A DNA stretch of 64,000 nt from Heterocephalus glaber (Eukaryota; Chordata; Mammalia; Rodentia; Bathyergidae): the NCBI RefSeq assembly GCF_000247695.1, contig NW_004624783.1, positions 3,958,128-4,022,127 on the forward strand, in the 5' to 3' direction. This document shows, piece after piece, positions 11,206 through 21,972 of the stretch. The position numbers were made by a program, and so were the translations under genes. How positions within the stretch are numbered: position 1 is the stretch's first letter; each line of letters starts with the position of its first letter. The notes beneath the pieces are model-generated. The model searched no databases. It saw only the letters and a program-made list of their open reading frames with translations, and was not told where the DNA came from.

Positions 11206-12844
11206 ATAAGGAGAAGGTGGAGCAAGCCTGTGGTTGTGGAAAAGTTACATACAGAACTCAGTCTATGGTCAAGAGCTCTTTGCTGAGTCTTCTATCTAAA
11301 GGTTGTAGTGTCTGAAAAGAAGAGTATCTAAAATCTGATCTGTCTCATCAGTTTCAGGTCAGAGAACCTTCCCAATAATTGTTTTCTCTTGGGAAGAAAT
11401 AACCTATGGCTTAGGGGTATGAGGTTGTGCCTAGATAGGAGGGATGATTGCTCAATTAGAGGTTGCTTTTTCTAAGATATTAAAGAGTATAGGCTCCTTG
11501 ACTTGCCTCCATTTCTTCCACTTTTACCTACTCTTCCCGTGCCTTTGCTTTTATTTAAGCTGACCCTATAACAATACCTGGGCCCCCTCTTTCACTAAAT
11601 TCTCTGGCTCTCCAGGGGAAAAAAAGTCCTAATTCATAGCATACATTAATTTCTGTGGTATGAATATTCCCAGCAGGGTGAGTCCAATCTACCAATTGAT
11701 TTAACAACCAGATCAAAATATTTCTGAAAATTTTAGCAATCACCTCTCCTAAACTAGCAGCCACTGGCATTAGCACACCTCTACAGGTTCCTTCCCTGTT
11801 AAGCTGGTCATCAGTGACCACTTCACAAGGCACTGGGCCCAGACTGTACTGGCAAGCAGTAACTCTCATACAATGCCAACATGGACCCCCTGCTGGTCAG
11901 CATTCACCAAAAATAGGAAGCTCAGAAAGGTGAATGTAGTCTTGTTTGGTGCCTGGTAAGCCAACATGCTTTTCAGAGACAGAGCTGAAAGATGGGTGAG
12001 AGGTTACATGCATGATTACCTGGGTTTTTATATTTAGGAGAGACACTTGCTTTCCTGAGCTGTGCTGTGAAGATGATGTGTGGGGATTAGTAAATCTACT
12101 TTTGAAATATTTATAATTCCATGAAGCCCTCTGATGAGCTCAGAGACCATGGCCCTCTGTTTGCACCATGGTTCCTGGGCACCTTTTCACTGAGCCTGTT
12201 TGATCTCCCTTGTACCTTTGGCTCCAGAGTAATGCCCTCATCCACAGAAACTCATACCCCAGGGATGGCTGAAAACATCAGTACTTAGGAGGTGGAAACT
12301 CACCTGGTCCTACCTCTCAGGGATACCTATTTCCTGTAGCCTCCTTCCTCCCTCCTTGTTGAGAGGGCCTTGAAGGAAGTATCTGTCAGTTGAATAATGA
12401 GGATGAAGTCCATGCGCCACTGTGCCTTGGGCCTTGAGAGCAGAGAAGGGGGGGAATGAAGACCAGGTCAACCTAAGCTTCCAGTGATGTGCTGATCTGT
12501 TCTGTGCTCCAGCAGGGGCCTGGTGAGCCAACCCAAGGTCTCCAAGGTAGAATCTAGCAGAAATGTCAGTCAGGCAGTGAAGCGGGGCTGGAAAAATCAA
12601 TGCTGAATTCCAGATGCCAGGAGGGCAGGAGAGAAGGATGAAATGAGAGCATCTGTTTGCAATTCTAATGTAGCAAATCAGCTGATCACTGGGCAGAGCA
12701 CCTTATGAAAATGCGCATTATGGATGTGGCTGGGAGAGGAAGGGAGGGTAGAAGTCAGGGCGGGGCCTGCTGAGGGATTCACAGGTGTTTGTGTCCAGTA
12801 CAGGGCTGCTGCAAGGGGCAATGGTCCCAAGACCAGAGAGCCTT
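11206..12844. other. unique sequence, no gene seen
   Basis: No repeat recognised. The 104-codon minus-strand frame at 11555-11869 is not explained by a known repeat, but has no domain that I recognise and no plausible splice context. I do not call it a gene. Confidence 0.4.
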
Positions 12845-13030
12845 GGGCTGGAATTTTGAATCTATGGCTTACTTGTCTCATGGCCTTAGATTAGTGACTT
12901 CCCCTTGTGGATCTTCTATTTTCTTCTCTGTGAAATGGAACTATTAGGAATTGGGGCAGGATAGGTTTTTGTGACACTACAATGAAGTAATTTAGGGAGG
13001 TGGATTGTTGATGCCTAATATATGGAAACA
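12845..13030 (+). mobile_element. MIR fragment
   Basis: Matches MIR order: TTTTGAATCTATGGCTTAC, GTCTCATGGCCTTAGATTAGTGACTTCCC, then TTTTCTTCTCTGTGAAATGGAAC and TTTTTGTGACACTACAATGA. This covers the conserved core and part of the 3' half. Confidence 0.7.
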
Positions 13031-13289
13031 GTTATTGTTTTATTTTTCTCCTTTAAAACACATATCACAAAATATGGTACATGGTGGCTGAGAGTATGTT
13101 TGTGTTTTGTGTACTTCATATACACAAAGGAGGCACAGAAGCTAGAGCCCGATTTCCTATGCCATTTGGGCAGCCACACCATTTGAAAGACTTTACCTGG
13201 TTTCCTCTCTGGCTCCCTCAGATAGAATCCTCAAGTTTTACTCTTCTCATTCTCCTGTCAATCCTTTTTCTAGCAAGGAGACTTGGGGC

Positions 13290-13400
13290 AGATGTTCACT
13301 GGCATAGGGTCTTGATTTTCTCCTGTGTTAAGTGACGGTAACTACCTGGCTTACTAGCCTGTCGTGAGGCTGAAATGAAAGGCATTGTGGAAAGTGTATC
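13290..13400 (+). mobile_element. MIR fragment (3' half)
   Basis: Shows the downstream MIR segment: GATTTTCTCCTGTGTTAAG, GGTAACTACCTGGCTTACTAGCCTGTCGTGAGGCTGAAATGA and GGCATTGTGGAAAGTG. The head and tail are missing. It lies about 260 bases from another MIR fragment in the same orientation. Confidence 0.6.
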
Positions 13401-14817
13401 ACATCTTTTGCTGATGTGAGTGAAGCTCAGTCTCTGGTCTGAGCATGCTACATGCTGTATCTGATTTAACCATAAGTGAGTTGTGCATTTATTTGTTGCT
13501 CAGGGAGACTGGGTGTGAGTCTTATTGCTTATGCCCAAGACCATACATGGCTGCTCTGATTTGATTTGACATGCTGGGTGCCATGTCTCCAATCTTGTCT
13601 TCCTCCATCTAAGCTGCTGTGCCCTTGCTAACATGGGGCAGAGTCTGGCTGCACCTACCAGGGAGACATCAGCTCAGTCAGATATCTGACCCAGGGCAGA
13701 ACAAACCAGCCCTTCATCAGGAAGGACTTGTAAGATTTTGCTCTCGAGTTTCAGCCTCCATTTTACTACTGAATCATATGAGCTTGAAAGGCTGGCTTGA
13801 TTCTCAAGAGGGAGGATCTGAGGGGTCAATGACACCTCAGGAAATTCCGGGCACTGCTTCTTCATGTTTCTCTTTTTCCTTCTGGACAGTGAAGTGAGAT
13901 ATGTTTGAACCGGTCTGGACATGGAAGAAGGCAAAATTTATCGAACCATATATTTACCCTTTTTTTTCATTTTACCACAACTTAGGAAATTCTCAAAGCA
14001 TTTTGCATGTGAAAATGCCATTTTCTATCCAGGAGTGAGTGTTACAGTTATGTGGGGGTGACTATGATTTGCTCCAATGGAATCATTTCTGGCTCACTCC
14101 ATGGGAATGTCTGTTACTTACCATCTCCTGTGGCAGGAAACCAAGGGTGTTCTGTGGGGTGTGTCCAGTGGGTATGGTCCACCGGGGGAACCCACTAGGA
14201 TGGGATGAGTGAGTATCAAGCCAGTGACACCTGCTCAGTTGCTGTGAGGAGAAGGCTGTGAAGCTCTTAGAGGGAAAACCAAGACAGAACAGATGTGAAT
14301 GACTCCAGACAAAACTCTTTTCATCAGCTTCAGAATCACGTAGAAGGAGCAGGTGGCACATTTGTGACATTCAACTATACATTTAAGGGTGCAGGAGGTG
14401 AAGTGATTGGATTGGTTAGATCAGGAAGTTAATGAAGATAAAGTTTGAGAAGATGTGTTTTAATTGTCCCAATGTGCTGATTTCCAGGAGGCAAGAGCAG
14501 GAATAGCTACTGACTGGTCTGTTCATCCAAAGAAATAATTTAGCATACGTACTCTCCTGATGGTGACAAGCAGAGCATTCAAATGTGGAAAAAATAGAGA
14601 ATGTGCATAGTTGTAGTTGAGAGTGCATAGTCACACTCTTACAGAGACCCCCACAGCCTGCCCACCCACCCCATCAACACAAACCTTGCCACAGATACAC
14701 ACTAGGTTGCCTGGCATTTCTGGAATGCAGGTCCTTTTACAGGCTAAAACACCTGTCATTCAGGAGGAACAAAGTATAGAGCATGGGAATCTTTATCAAA
14801 AAGGGACCTAATTCCTA
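13401..14817. other. unique sequence, no gene seen
   Basis: No repeat recognised. Frames of 86-95 codons overlap on both strands. The CCCAC/CAC-rich segment at 14640-14700 is low complexity rather than coding. Confidence 0.4.
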
Positions 14818-15005
14818 GCTGGTGTGGTGGTGCACACCTGTAACCCCATCACTCTGGGAGGCTGAGGCAGGAGGATTGCAAGTTTCAGCCCAGCCTGAAC
14901 AACTCAGTGTCTTAGGGAGATCCTGTCTCAAAAAAATACAAAAGAGAGGTGGTGATGTAGCTCAGTGCAAAGGGAAAGCCCTTGGGTTCAATCCCTGGTA
15001 ATACA

Positions 15006-15047
<42 letters not shown>
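14818..15047 (+). mobile_element. composite 7SL/tRNA SINE with (CA)n tail
   Basis: The head GCTGGTGTGGTGGTGCAC, CTGTAACCCCATCACTC, GGAGGCTGAGGCAGGAGG is B1/Alu-like. It continues AACTCAGTGTCTTAGG, GATCCTGTCTCAAAAAAATAC, then a tRNA-like half with GATGTAGCTCAGTG and GGGTTCAATCCCTGGTA. The tail has expanded into a pure CA repeat (15009-15046). This is the most complete composite copy in the window and the best template for identifying the family. I see no clear target-site duplication. Confidence 0.85.
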
Positions 15048-15048
<1 letters not shown>

Positions 15049-16435
15049 CCTTGCTGATGGTGTGAGAAGGTAAGAGTGCTGTTTCACTTCAAAATTTGAA
15101 GGAGAGTATTAAGTGGGAAGTAGAGTTTCTAAACAAAGGACTTTAATATTCTAGAAGGGAGTATTAGGACAGGGTGAACTTTAGCAAGGCAGTGGCTTTA
15201 AGTTCTTTTAAATGTTTTTGATCAGCTCAGTTTGTAAACAGAGCATCTGGGGAGAAAGAGCAGAGGAAGGCTCTGGGAGGGGGTGAGGCATGGCCTCCTT
15301 GGAATTTGTGGTAGTGAGAAGCCGAATGAGTCCATGGCCCTCCTCTGCTCATGGATGGGATCTGTCTATTATTGTGTTTCTTGGAATGGAAGCACACATT
15401 TTTAAAAAAGAAGCTATGCCAGAAACATTTTAATTTGAGAGAAGTACCAATTTAGAAAACGAAGGGGAAGCCTGGAGATGCTATGTGTTGGTCTTTGGAA
15501 ATTTCCTCTGCTGAATGCTTCAGTGACAATATTTTCCCTCCTATGTAATAAAGGATACAGACCTGAGGTTAATTAAGAGGGATGTACCTAAAGGAAGGCT
15601 GAGTCCAGCGCCATCGTAAGCGATGCAATCATGAGCACCAGCAACATTGCCATAGTGTCTGCTGGGTGCACACAGGAACACAGACAGCAGGTCACTCACT
15701 GGCAGCCAGAAGCCTAGAAATGTCCAGGAGGAGAGGGCACAAGAATCACAGTTACAAAACCACCAATGTTTCTTATGCTCAAAGGAAAGAAAGATATACA
15801 GAATGTCTGCACAATTGGGTCCTGGGAAGAAAATGGTCCAGCAGATTTAGACCTCAGGCAATGTGAGCCTCCTTCTAAGGGTTGCCATTTCCAGCCCTAT
15901 CAAGAGCCACCCAGAGGAGACTTGGGCTCCCCCAAAGAGAATGGGCCATAGCAAAGAAGATACCCTTAACTGGATTGGCCTTTGCTGTAGGAAAACAGCC
16001 ACACAGAAGGGTGGGGATAGACCTTCAGCAAAGGAACATCCTCCTGTTGGGCAGAACTTCTTGCTACTCCACAGACTGTGCAGGACCTGAGTCTTGGAAG
16101 AGTGTCATGTGCTGCTAATGTCCTGCCCTGTGACCACAGACCTCCCTGGTTGGCCTCCTTTGCCATAAAGCCAGGGGTGGTGATCACAGGCAAGCTGCTA
16201 GAGCCCAGGTGCAGCAAGCAGACCCGACACATTGGCCACTCCATGAGGCCAACCTTGGGCACAGGGTAGGGGCTGGGGCTTTCAGGTCCTACAAGTCTGA
16301 ACAATCTATTTTTATTGTCAGGGCAAGGCAAATCAAAGGGACTCTGAGGAAGCCACACAGAAAAGAAACAGGGGACAAAGTGTCAGGGGACAAAGTGTCA
16401 GGGGACAACTTGGCTGTATGTATAATGCCCCTTTT
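15048..16435. other. unique sequence, no gene seen
   Basis: No dispersed repeat recognised. Several overlapping frames of 61-130 codons at 15666-16451 on both strands are mutually exclusive and domainless. A short tandem 15-mer near 16369 is listed separately. Confidence 0.4.
16369..16408. repeat. tandem 15-mer, about 2.6 copies
   Basis: The unit CAGGGGACAAAGTGT is repeated head to tail at 16369-16383 and 16384-16398, with a partial third copy (CAGGGGACAA). The units are identical, so the duplication is recent relative to the surrounding fossils or has been homogenised. Confidence 0.95.
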
Positions 16436-16560
16436 TCACTTTAAATTGTGAGCTGTGGAGGCCTGGGACTGCTTCTGTCTTGGTCATTGTTCCATATGTA
16501 GGCTCAGCCCAGGGGCTGACACACTGTCGGTGCTTAGTAAGTACCTATTAAATGCCAGAA
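16436..16560 (+). mobile_element. L2 3'-end fragment
   Basis: Carries the L2 tail pattern in sense: TTGTGAGCTGTGGAGGCCTGGGACTGCTTCTGTCTTGGTCATTG in consecutive short matches, then GGGGCTGACACACTGTCGGTGCTTAGTAAGTACC and TATTAAATG. This corresponds to the usual ...GCCTGGCACATAGTAGG...TCAATAAATG ending. Confidence 0.6.
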
Positions 16561-17785
16561 CTATGGGATGACAACATTTGGGAGGACAAAGATCAGCATC
16601 TAAAAGAAAAGAGAAAAAGAACAGGAAGACTCCCATGGAGAAACAGCAGATTGGAAGCCAGAAAGATGAGTAGGTGGTGGGGAAAGTTGCCCATTCGAGA
16701 AAAGTTAGAAACTTGAGGCATTCCCAAGAAGAAAGGGGGTGGAAAGGACATCTGTTAAAACTTGTGGAAGTAGGCTGGGGGCTGGGAGGTTTCCTTCGTT
16801 CTGAAATTTATCACCCTTTTCCCTGTTTCCCTGCTAATTGACATTCAATGTCATACTTACCTGCAAATGTACCCCAGTGCTGTTCCCTGGGACCTCTGTG
16901 GCCCTGAGCTCTAAAATCCCAGCTGGGGATACCAAGCTTATTCCTTTGATCTCCAATTCTTTATTCCTGACTGATAAGCTTTTTCTCTGCCCCTTCCAAC
17001 CTGCATTTGTCTCTGGATCAATCACCCAGGTAGCCCTGAAGGCCAAGTATGATGGTCACTGTTGGATCGGGTCTCCTCCCTCAGAGGATGAGCAGATAGT
17101 AGAACATCTGGGGCCTCCTTGTAACTCTGACTCTGAGTGTCTGATGATTGCAGGCCAGGAATGTCACTCTGACATTCAGTCTTCACTGAGAGCCCTGGTG
17201 ACATGCACTCTTTACCACAGAGGAACTTTTAAAGTGAAGCCCAGACAGACTTCTGCCCTCGATAAACTGTGTCTACCTTTGGGATCATCCTTCTCTGTTA
17301 ATCAGCTTTTGCTGGCCTTGAGTAAATCATTCTTTGAGAGACCTTCATTTCTCTGACAGTCAAGCAAGAGGATTATTAGTTCACTGAATAGATTTTTAAA
17401 GTGTGGTAGAGTCAGGATTTTTAAAATAAATTTAATACAGAATGTAAAAAAAGGTATGAAACAAGCTCTAAAAGCAAAGCTTAAAAAGAATTCTCATTCA
17501 TTACTACCCCAAAAAGCTGAGCTTGGTGTAATGGGTACACAGAAATGTGCTACAACCTTGGGATCTATGGTCAATGTCCTGGGCTTCTGAGCACAATGTG
17601 CTTTTAGTTGAGGAACATCAGTGAGAGTTAGGGGAATTTGTTGTTATTCTCAGTTCAATTCAATGAACATTTGTAGTCCAGCACTTCAAACCTAGAAAGA
17701 ATTATCCATGGCCCTAATGTGCTGCCAAGCCTACTTACAGATCCTTCTTCCAAAATACTGAAAATGGAAGCAAGCATCGTGTCCA
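16561..17785. other. unique sequence with a 172-codon chance frame
   Basis: The plus-strand frame at 16838-17356 is one of the longer ones in the window. Its translation has a mixed composition with scattered cysteines but no domain, signal peptide or repeat I can name. A 70-codon and a 60-codon frame lie opposite. Absence of an exon context makes it most likely fortuitous. Confidence 0.4.
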
Positions 17786-17855
17786 AGATCTCATCACAAG
17801 TTCAATGACAAAGGCGAGTTTGGAAAGATCTCATCACAAGTTCAGTGACAAAGGC
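17786..17855. repeat. tandem duplication, 40-bp period
   Basis: A 30-base segment starting AGATCTCATCACAAGTTC at 17786 recurs at 17826 with one mismatch in 30 (AATGACA versus GTGACA region). The 10-base spacer differs. This is a small local duplication. Confidence 0.95.
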
Positions 17856-17904
17856 AGTACAGGGGAGATGCAATCTCATGGCACAGATGTTAGTGGGGGA
17901 TGAA

Positions 17905-18045
17905 CATCTGGGATTAGAGTCAGGAGATTTAGGCTCTAACTCTCTCCCAGATGGAAACTCACTGTGTAAACTTAGGCGATACATTATGGTTTACTGCTGG
18001 AAGAACCTAGGGCCCACTATTCCTATACTAGAGTTGAGGAAGCAA
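17905..18045 (+). mobile_element. probable MIR fragment
   Basis: A weak match to MIR: GATTAGAGTCAGGAGATTTAGG corresponds to the GAGCCAGACTGCCTGGGTT region, and ACTCACTGTGTAAACTTAGG to the GCTGTGTGACCTTGGGCAAG region. The 3' part is unclear. Confidence 0.45.
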
Positions 18046-19555
18046 GCAAGGTCTCTAATATTCCAAGGTTTGACTTTTTTCATATATGCAAAACACACAA
18101 TTATGGAATACTTACCTTACATGAACTTTATCAAATAAAAAATGAGAACAGTTGTCAGAATATTTTGGATAAGTAAGGGCATAATGGTCTTGACTCTGCT
18201 TTTTAAACAAGCATTGTTCTGTTGGCCAGCCTTCTTTGTTCATCATTCCTATCTCTATCAGGTGCCCACATGGAGCCCTGTAGATCCCAGCAGGGCTGCT
18301 GCAAAGTGAGTCAGATACAATTGTTAAGAGCATTCTGTTATGGGCAAAAATCCCATAGTAGCAGCTATGCCCTGGTCTCTATACTGTTAGTTCTTTCCTC
18401 AAATAAGTGCCCAGTAATCACCCTTTATGGTGAAATATTTGGTTAAATCCAATGGCAGTTCATTGGAGGGTCTTTTAAAAAGAAAACTGTGTAAAAACAT
18501 TTGCTGGCAGCTTTAGAGAAAGAGCAGAAAGATTACGACCACACACACTTGGAATTGTTATCATATTAAACCTATGTTCCAGGAGTGTACAGATTTTCTG
18601 ATGCAGTTGGATATCTTGCCTCTGGACAATGAAATTGCTATCCTCTGCCACAGAATAAATTGCCTGTCAGGTTCTCTTAAGTGGTTTTGGGATGGTAAAT
18701 TTGAAGACAGCAGCACATGCCACAGCAGGGCAGGGGGCTGGGCATAGGGAGAGAGGATTTTCCAAAGTTGCCATAGTATGTCATAGTATTACTTGCTGTG
18801 CCTGGTTGATTTGGTGCAATTTGGCAGCTACATGCAAGAGGTGGCAACCTCAAAGGATTGAAAACCACCTCCCAGGTGTTAGTCTGGGCAACATCTGTCT
18901 GTGCAAGGCAGTGGGGAAGGTAAACCAGGGCTCACTTCTGAAACACAGGTACCCTAGAATTTTCCTACAAGTTGAAGCTCAGTGTGTTTTTGGTTACCTC
19001 ACCTGTGGGAAGTGGGTGGATGTAACTGACCCCACTATGAAGATAAATTTGTGGTCTATGATGACAGCATGGCACAAACCCACACAGATCCATCCATGCA
19101 TACATACACACACTCACATGCACAAGCGTGTGTGTAAAAACAGTTAGATTTTCCAATTAGCTAGCCAGAAGCATTTATCCTAATCCCATAAAGCTTCAAA
19201 AGGTACCATATTGCTCATTTGACTTTAGGACATTTTCTGGGGTCAGGGACTAGATACTTCTCACCCTGGCAATCTCCCAGTCAGCCAGGCCTGGAGAACC
19301 ATGGGTAAAAAAGAAACTGGAAAAACATTTGCTAGCAGCTTCAGGGAAAGGAAGGAGAGAGAAGAAAGAATTATGAGCATGGACTTTGGTTGGTCACCTG
19401 CTGTGTGAACCTCTGAGCTCAGGGCTTTCCTGTTAACCAAGGGTTTGCAAATATTTGCTTCCAGAAGCAGTTTGAATAACAGAAAATGTGCCTCCTCCCA
19501 AAACACCCCTAGTAAATGTGTCACCTAAGGTGAACAGGAAGGGAAGCCGTGCTTT
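18046..19555. other. unique sequence, no gene seen
   Basis: No repeat recognised. The 151-codon plus-strand frame at 18692-19147 ends in low-complexity CA-rich sequence and has no recognisable domain. Confidence 0.4.
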
Positions 19556-19700
19556 AATATCCATGTATGTATGTATGTGAGTATATGTGCATGTGCGTGC
19601 ATATGTACATATAAGTATGTGTTTATGTGCATATATGTATGTGTGATGTATATGTATATATATCTATCTATCTCTGTGTGTATATATGTGTATGTATAAT
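19556..19700. repeat. imperfect TATG/TG/TATC microsatellite
   Basis: Mixed repeats including ATGTATGTATGTATG, GTGCATATGTACATA, TATATATATCTATCTATCTC and TGTGTGTATATATGTG. It is an AT-rich, flexible tract. Length is probably variable. Confidence 0.85.
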
Positions 19701-20219
19701 TCTAAAGTCTAGGTGGTCACACATCCTGAGAGATTAGCTCTCACAAGGGCAGAGGCTTCCATGAGTGACTCTGGTGAGTACTGACTACCGTGGCTTCAAA
19801 GTACGCATGCTGCATCTGTGGGCCACATGCCTGAAGCTCTGCACCTGCCAGCTGAGACACTAGTGTCAGGGAAGCTGGATCTGGCTGAGACTATTTTCTG
19901 CTTTGCAATTTCTTCCAGGTCAGAGATAAAACAAGAACTGCGGTTCGTGAATAATACCAGGACTCCTGAATGAGCCAGGGACCATTAATATTCTTGCCAA
20001 TAGTAAAGCATGCTATACATGGTAATAACTGCAGATTAGTACTTGCTGTCTGGGTTTAAAAGGGACATGACAGTTCATCTCAATGTTGATTGAAGATTAA
20101 TATGACTGTGTATTTCATATAAACCTATTAACTGCCAGTGGCTTACTATTTCACAGTCACCAGTCTATTTGGAGTAGATCTTTTTCTTTTGATATACTGA
20201 CAGTCTTAAGGACTCATTT

Positions 20220-20540
20220 TTTAGCTTCTTAAATTGACAATCGTTACGTATATTTTGGGGGTACAAAATAATATTTTGATCCAGGTGTACGTTATAAAAT
20301 GATCAGTAAGTAGAATATCCATCATTTGAGATATTTATCTCTTTGTGTTAACATTTAAGATCCTCTCTCTTAGCTATGTTGAAGTGTATGGCACATTGTC
20401 AGTAACCACAGCACCTCACTGTGCAGAAGAACACCAGAACTCATCTCTCCTGTTTGACCTTGTACCTGTTGACTAATGACTCCCCTTTCCCCACCCAGCC
20501 AACCCCATCCCCCAGCTCTGGTATAACCACCATTCAACGG
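20220..20540 (-). mobile_element. L1 3'-UTR fragment, antisense
   Basis: The plus strand is the reverse complement of an old L1M 3' end: AAATTGACAATCGTTACG, GGGGGTACAAAATAATATTTTGAT, ATATCCATCATTTGAG, CACTTAAGATC-like AACATTTAAGATCCTCTC, ACTCATCTCTCCTGTTTGACC, TTGACTAATGACTCCCC and ATAACCACCATTC. Diverged and non-coding. Confidence 0.75.
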
Positions 20541-20957
20541 ATTCTTAAAGAAACCATTAGACAAAGGACAGAACCGTCAATATATGAAGCTCCTCTAAAA
20601 CTCCACAGAACTGTTATTTGTTTAAGCACCTCTTAAGTTGTTAGTATGTTCTAAACATTGTGCTAGCCAGTCTAATGGCTAGCAACTGGCAAAAGTAGGA
20701 TACTATCACAGTCTAATATCAGTCCTTGCTGTCCTACCACACCAGAAGTTACTTTGAAATATATGCTAGACTAATTTTTGGATTATCTAGGTAGAATGAT
20801 AGTCATACAGTAATATTTAGTATGTGGTTGAGAACTGAGCAGGTTTTTGGTTAGCTAGCTAATATCAACAATAGAAGTTTTTTGGTTAGCTAGCTAATAT
20901 CCCCCCTTTTGCTATGTCATTTTAGACCTAGGTGTTGGGAAGGGGCTGGACAACAAT
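20541..20957. other. unique sequence with a short tandem duplication
   Basis: No dispersed repeat recognised. It contains the direct repeat listed at 20844-20901 and repeated TTAGCTAGCTAA palindromes. Confidence 0.4.
20844..20901. repeat. identical 23-bp direct repeat, 35-bp period
   Basis: A 23-base segment beginning TTTTTGGTTAGCTAGC occurs at 20844-20866 and again, unchanged, at 20879-20901. Each copy contains the 12-bp palindrome TTAGCTAGCTAA. The second copy is followed by CCCCCC. Confidence 0.95.
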
Positions 20958-21135
20958 GATAAAGCAAATAACTGTTTACTGAGCACTTACTAATATTGGG
21001 CACTGTACATGGATTATCATAGTTTATGTCATAAAAGCCCATCTGTGAGAGTTATTTGATAATATCACTGTCTCGTAGATGAGAAAACTGAAGCTCCAAG
21101 CAGTTATGTAGTTTAAAGCTGCTGTTTTATGCAGG
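20958..21135 (-). mobile_element. MIR, antisense
   Basis: Reverse-strand MIR order: TGTTTACTGAGCACTTACTAATATTGGGCACTG, ACATGGATTATCATAGTTTATGTCAT, then GTAGATGAGAAAACTGAAGCTCC and GCAGTTATGTAGTTTAAAGCTGC. These correspond to the tail, core and 5' half of MIR read backwards. Confidence 0.75.
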
Positions 21136-21904
21136 TGCTGTGGTCCTTACCATGCTTGAACCTCAACTGACAGACATGCTTTTGGTGTGTTGTATGCAAG
21201 CTCACATTCACGCTTGTACACCTGTAAATTGTGTTGAGATTCTCCAGAACTAAAGAAAAGCCTCACGGAAGCTGTGACTTGCTCCCTCTCAGAGGGCCCT
21301 CAGCTTAGGACCAGCTTCTTCTTCCATGAGCACAAACACATACCAGATCAGCTCCGGCCACCTCCCTGGGCCTTCTCCCAGCCTGCCTCCATGCAGTCCT
21401 TGGGCCTGCTCTTGATTGTTGTTGACACATCTTCCACCTCCTCTTCAACCCCTTCTCAGTAACGACAGTGCTTTCCCCTTAGTGTGAGAGTAAGAACCCT
21501 GGTTTGCCGGGCTGCCCTCTCTGATCTCACATGCCCTCCTGCCTGCCCAGTCTGCACAAAGTGGTGCCACTGGCTGTTAGTGTGTGCATCCATGCCATGG
21601 TCTCCCCTCTGGGTTACTATGTGCTTTCAGGTTGTGTGCAGTGAGTGTTGTGGGGTCAATCTGGCTGGGGAAATAAAGGACAGGCCACTGATCAAGAGAG
21701 AGGTTAAAAGGACTAACTAGGCCATAGAAGGTTAAGGATCTTCAGGTGCAGAAGGTGGATCTAGTGGCATGCTTTGCCTCAGATGCAGCCCTCCTTTCAT
21801 TTGTGAGCCTGACTTTTACACATTCACAGCCTCCCCCAACTCTTACACATATACCCACACATTGCTACTCACTGCAATTTCATTTATGAGAATATGTATG
21901 CCTA
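21136..21904. other. unique sequence, no gene seen
   Basis: The C/T-rich part at 21480-21620 has a faint L2-like feel (GCCCTCTCTGATCTCAC, CTCCTGCCTGCCC) but the match is too weak to call. No gene signal. Confidence 0.35.
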
Positions 21905-21972
21905 TGTGTATACACACACACACACAGACACACACACACAGACACACACTCACCACACACACCACACACAGA
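21905..21972. repeat. (CA)n microsatellite, interrupted
   Basis: Repeated CACACA blocks interrupted by GACACA and CACCACA units. It is a standard mammalian dinucleotide repeat. Confidence 0.9.

Noticed and set aside
14818..15047. Primate Alu element
   Set aside because: The 7SL-like head is B1-like and is joined to a tRNA-like half, not a second 7SL arm, so this is not an Alu.
16850..16865. U1 snRNA-like ATACTTACCTG
   Set aside because: Only the first 11 bases match the U1 5' end. The following bases diverge at once, so it is chance.
16838..17356. 172-codon plus-strand frame
   Set aside because: No domain, signal or homologue recognised, opposing frames exist, and a single chance frame of this length is expected in 64 kb.
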